Part shown: piece by piece, positions 63,490-64,000 of the stretch
Layout: every line of letters starts with the position of its first letter
Position numbering within the stretch: position 1 is the stretch's first letter
Assembly (NCBI RefSeq): GCF_003837805.1
Contig: NZ_RQIT01000007.1
Location: 62,001 to 126,000 of the forward strand
DNA length: 64,000 nucleotides
Reading direction: 5' to 3'
Source: Bradyrhizobium sp. RP6
GTDB lineage: Bacteria; Pseudomonadota; Alphaproteobacteria; Rhizobiales; Xanthobacteraceae
Position numbers and translations under genes: made by a program
The notes under the pieces: generated by a model
The model's input: the letters and a program-made list of their open reading frames with translations, nothing else
The model's database searches: none
What the model was told of the DNA's origin: nothing

Positions 63490-64000
63490 TTACGCGCTCT
63501 TCCTCTGCCGCATCAGGTCGGCGAAGCGCTTGAACAGATAGTGCGAGTCGCGTGGGCCCGGTGAGGCCTCGGGATGGTACTGCACCGAGAACACCGGCTT
63601 GCCATCGAGCTGGATGCCGCAATTGGAGCCGTCGAACAGCGAGATGTGGGTCTGCGTCGCGCCTTTCGGCAGCGTCGTCTCGTCGACGGCAAAACCGTGA
63701 TTCATCGAGGTGATCTCGACCTTGCCGGTGGTCTCGTCCTTGACGGGATGATTGGCGCCGTGATGGCCCTGGTGCATCTTCTTCGTCTTGGCGCCGACGG
63801 CGAGGCCCAGCATCTGGTGGCCAAGGCAGATCCCGAAGGTCGGCGTGCCCGACTTGATCACGTCCCGGATCACAGGCACGGCATATTTGCCGGTCGCAGC
63901 CGGATCGCCAGGGCCGTTGGACAGGAACACGCCATCCGGCTTCATTGCCAGAATGTCTTCGGCTGAAGTCGTCGCCGGCACCACCGTCACCTTGCAGCCG
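63490..64000 (-). CDS. carA: Carbamoyl-phosphate synthase small subunit, C-terminal part
   Basis: The 169 residues in the window are the C-terminal half of the glutaminase. It continues beyond 64000 as [17 protein letters not shown]. The nucleophilic Cys lies in [17 protein letters not shown], with [18 protein letters not shown] carrying the catalytic His and Glu. FLSNGPGDP is the usual start of the domain. It hydrolyses glutamine and delivers ammonia to CarB, which is encoded 4.4 kb away on the same strand with an MFS/ArsR block in between. The N-terminus is outside. Confidence 0.97.
   Translation of the reverse strand, partial: GCKVTVVPATTSAEDILAMKPDGVFLSNGPGDPAATGKYAVPVIRDVIKSGTPTFGICLGHQMLGLAVGAKTKKMHQGHHGANHPVKDETTGKVEITSMNHGFAVDETTLPKGATQTHISLFDGSNCGIQLDGKPVFSVQYHPEASPGPRDSHYLFKRFADLMRQRKSA

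Overview
The window is high-GC chromosomal DNA from an alphaproteobacterium of the order Rhizobiales. It most resembles Bradyrhizobium or a close relative (Bradyrhizobiaceae). The evidence is an N-terminally extended uvrB, a carA/carB/greA/Lrp/trxB/lsrB neighbourhood, a serC-serA pair, Omp31-like porins, a phasin, a long PdhS-type PAS kinase, a tRNA-His of the unusual alphaproteobacterial type (no G-1, A73), and many rhizobial intergenic palindromes. The assignment rests on recognised protein families and gene order; no database was searched.

Layout. 1-2.0 kb: partial uvrB (minus). 2.0-13.2 kb: small conserved proteins, a LysR regulator divergent from a TauE/SafE exporter, three glutathione S-transferase-type or Cys-rich proteins, a DUF1800/DUF1501 pair, an IsdG-type haem-degrading enzyme, an aldo/keto reductase, a GNAT protein, a PAS membrane protein and two tiny membrane proteins. 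13.7-26.5 kb: aspartate aminotransferase, an EF-G-like GTPase, an XRE regulator with a SulP transporter, shikimate dehydrogenase, an FMN-dependent lactate dehydrogenase, glmM and an MFS pump. 26.7-34.7 kb: two outer-membrane barrels (the first behind a consensus CtrA site), a GST, a GNAT protein, serC with a candidate leader RNA, serA and a thiolase. 34.7-41.2 kb: LysR, an NTF2-like protein, a 1112-residue PAS histidine kinase, a phasin and tRNA-His. 41.2-48.7 kb: a patchwork downstream of tRNA-His. It has a frameshifted small membrane gene, three decayed fragments of an AEC-transporter/CitE-like locus, a broken Fic gene, TenA and the intact CoA-transferase/CoA-lyase/AEC-transporter operon. 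48.7-52 kb: an orphan ParA behind clustered GANTC sites, small membrane proteins and a DapA-family aldolase with candidate attenuators. 52-59 kb: candidate AbcR-type sRNA, lsrB/vtlR-like regulator, trxB, an Lrp regulator, greA and carB. 59-64 kb: an MFS pump divergent from an ArsR-type regulator with twin operators, a non-canonical tRNA-like gene, a methyltransferase, Dps, a cupin and the 3' part of carA.

How the genes work together. serC and serA give the first steps of serine synthesis. carA and carB make carbamoyl phosphate. trxB with the redox-type LysR regulator and the nearby sRNA form a known Rhizobiales stress and transport-control block. The CaiB-type CoA transferase, CitE-type lyase and AEC carrier look like one uptake-activation-cleavage route for a small dicarboxylate. 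The most unusual signals are the tRNA-like gene at 60984-61059, the -1 frameshift site at 41342-41349, the scrambled paralogue fragments, the GANTC-bearing palindrome before parA and the kinase with a degenerate G2 box. Most intergenic regions hold palindromic repeats of several families.
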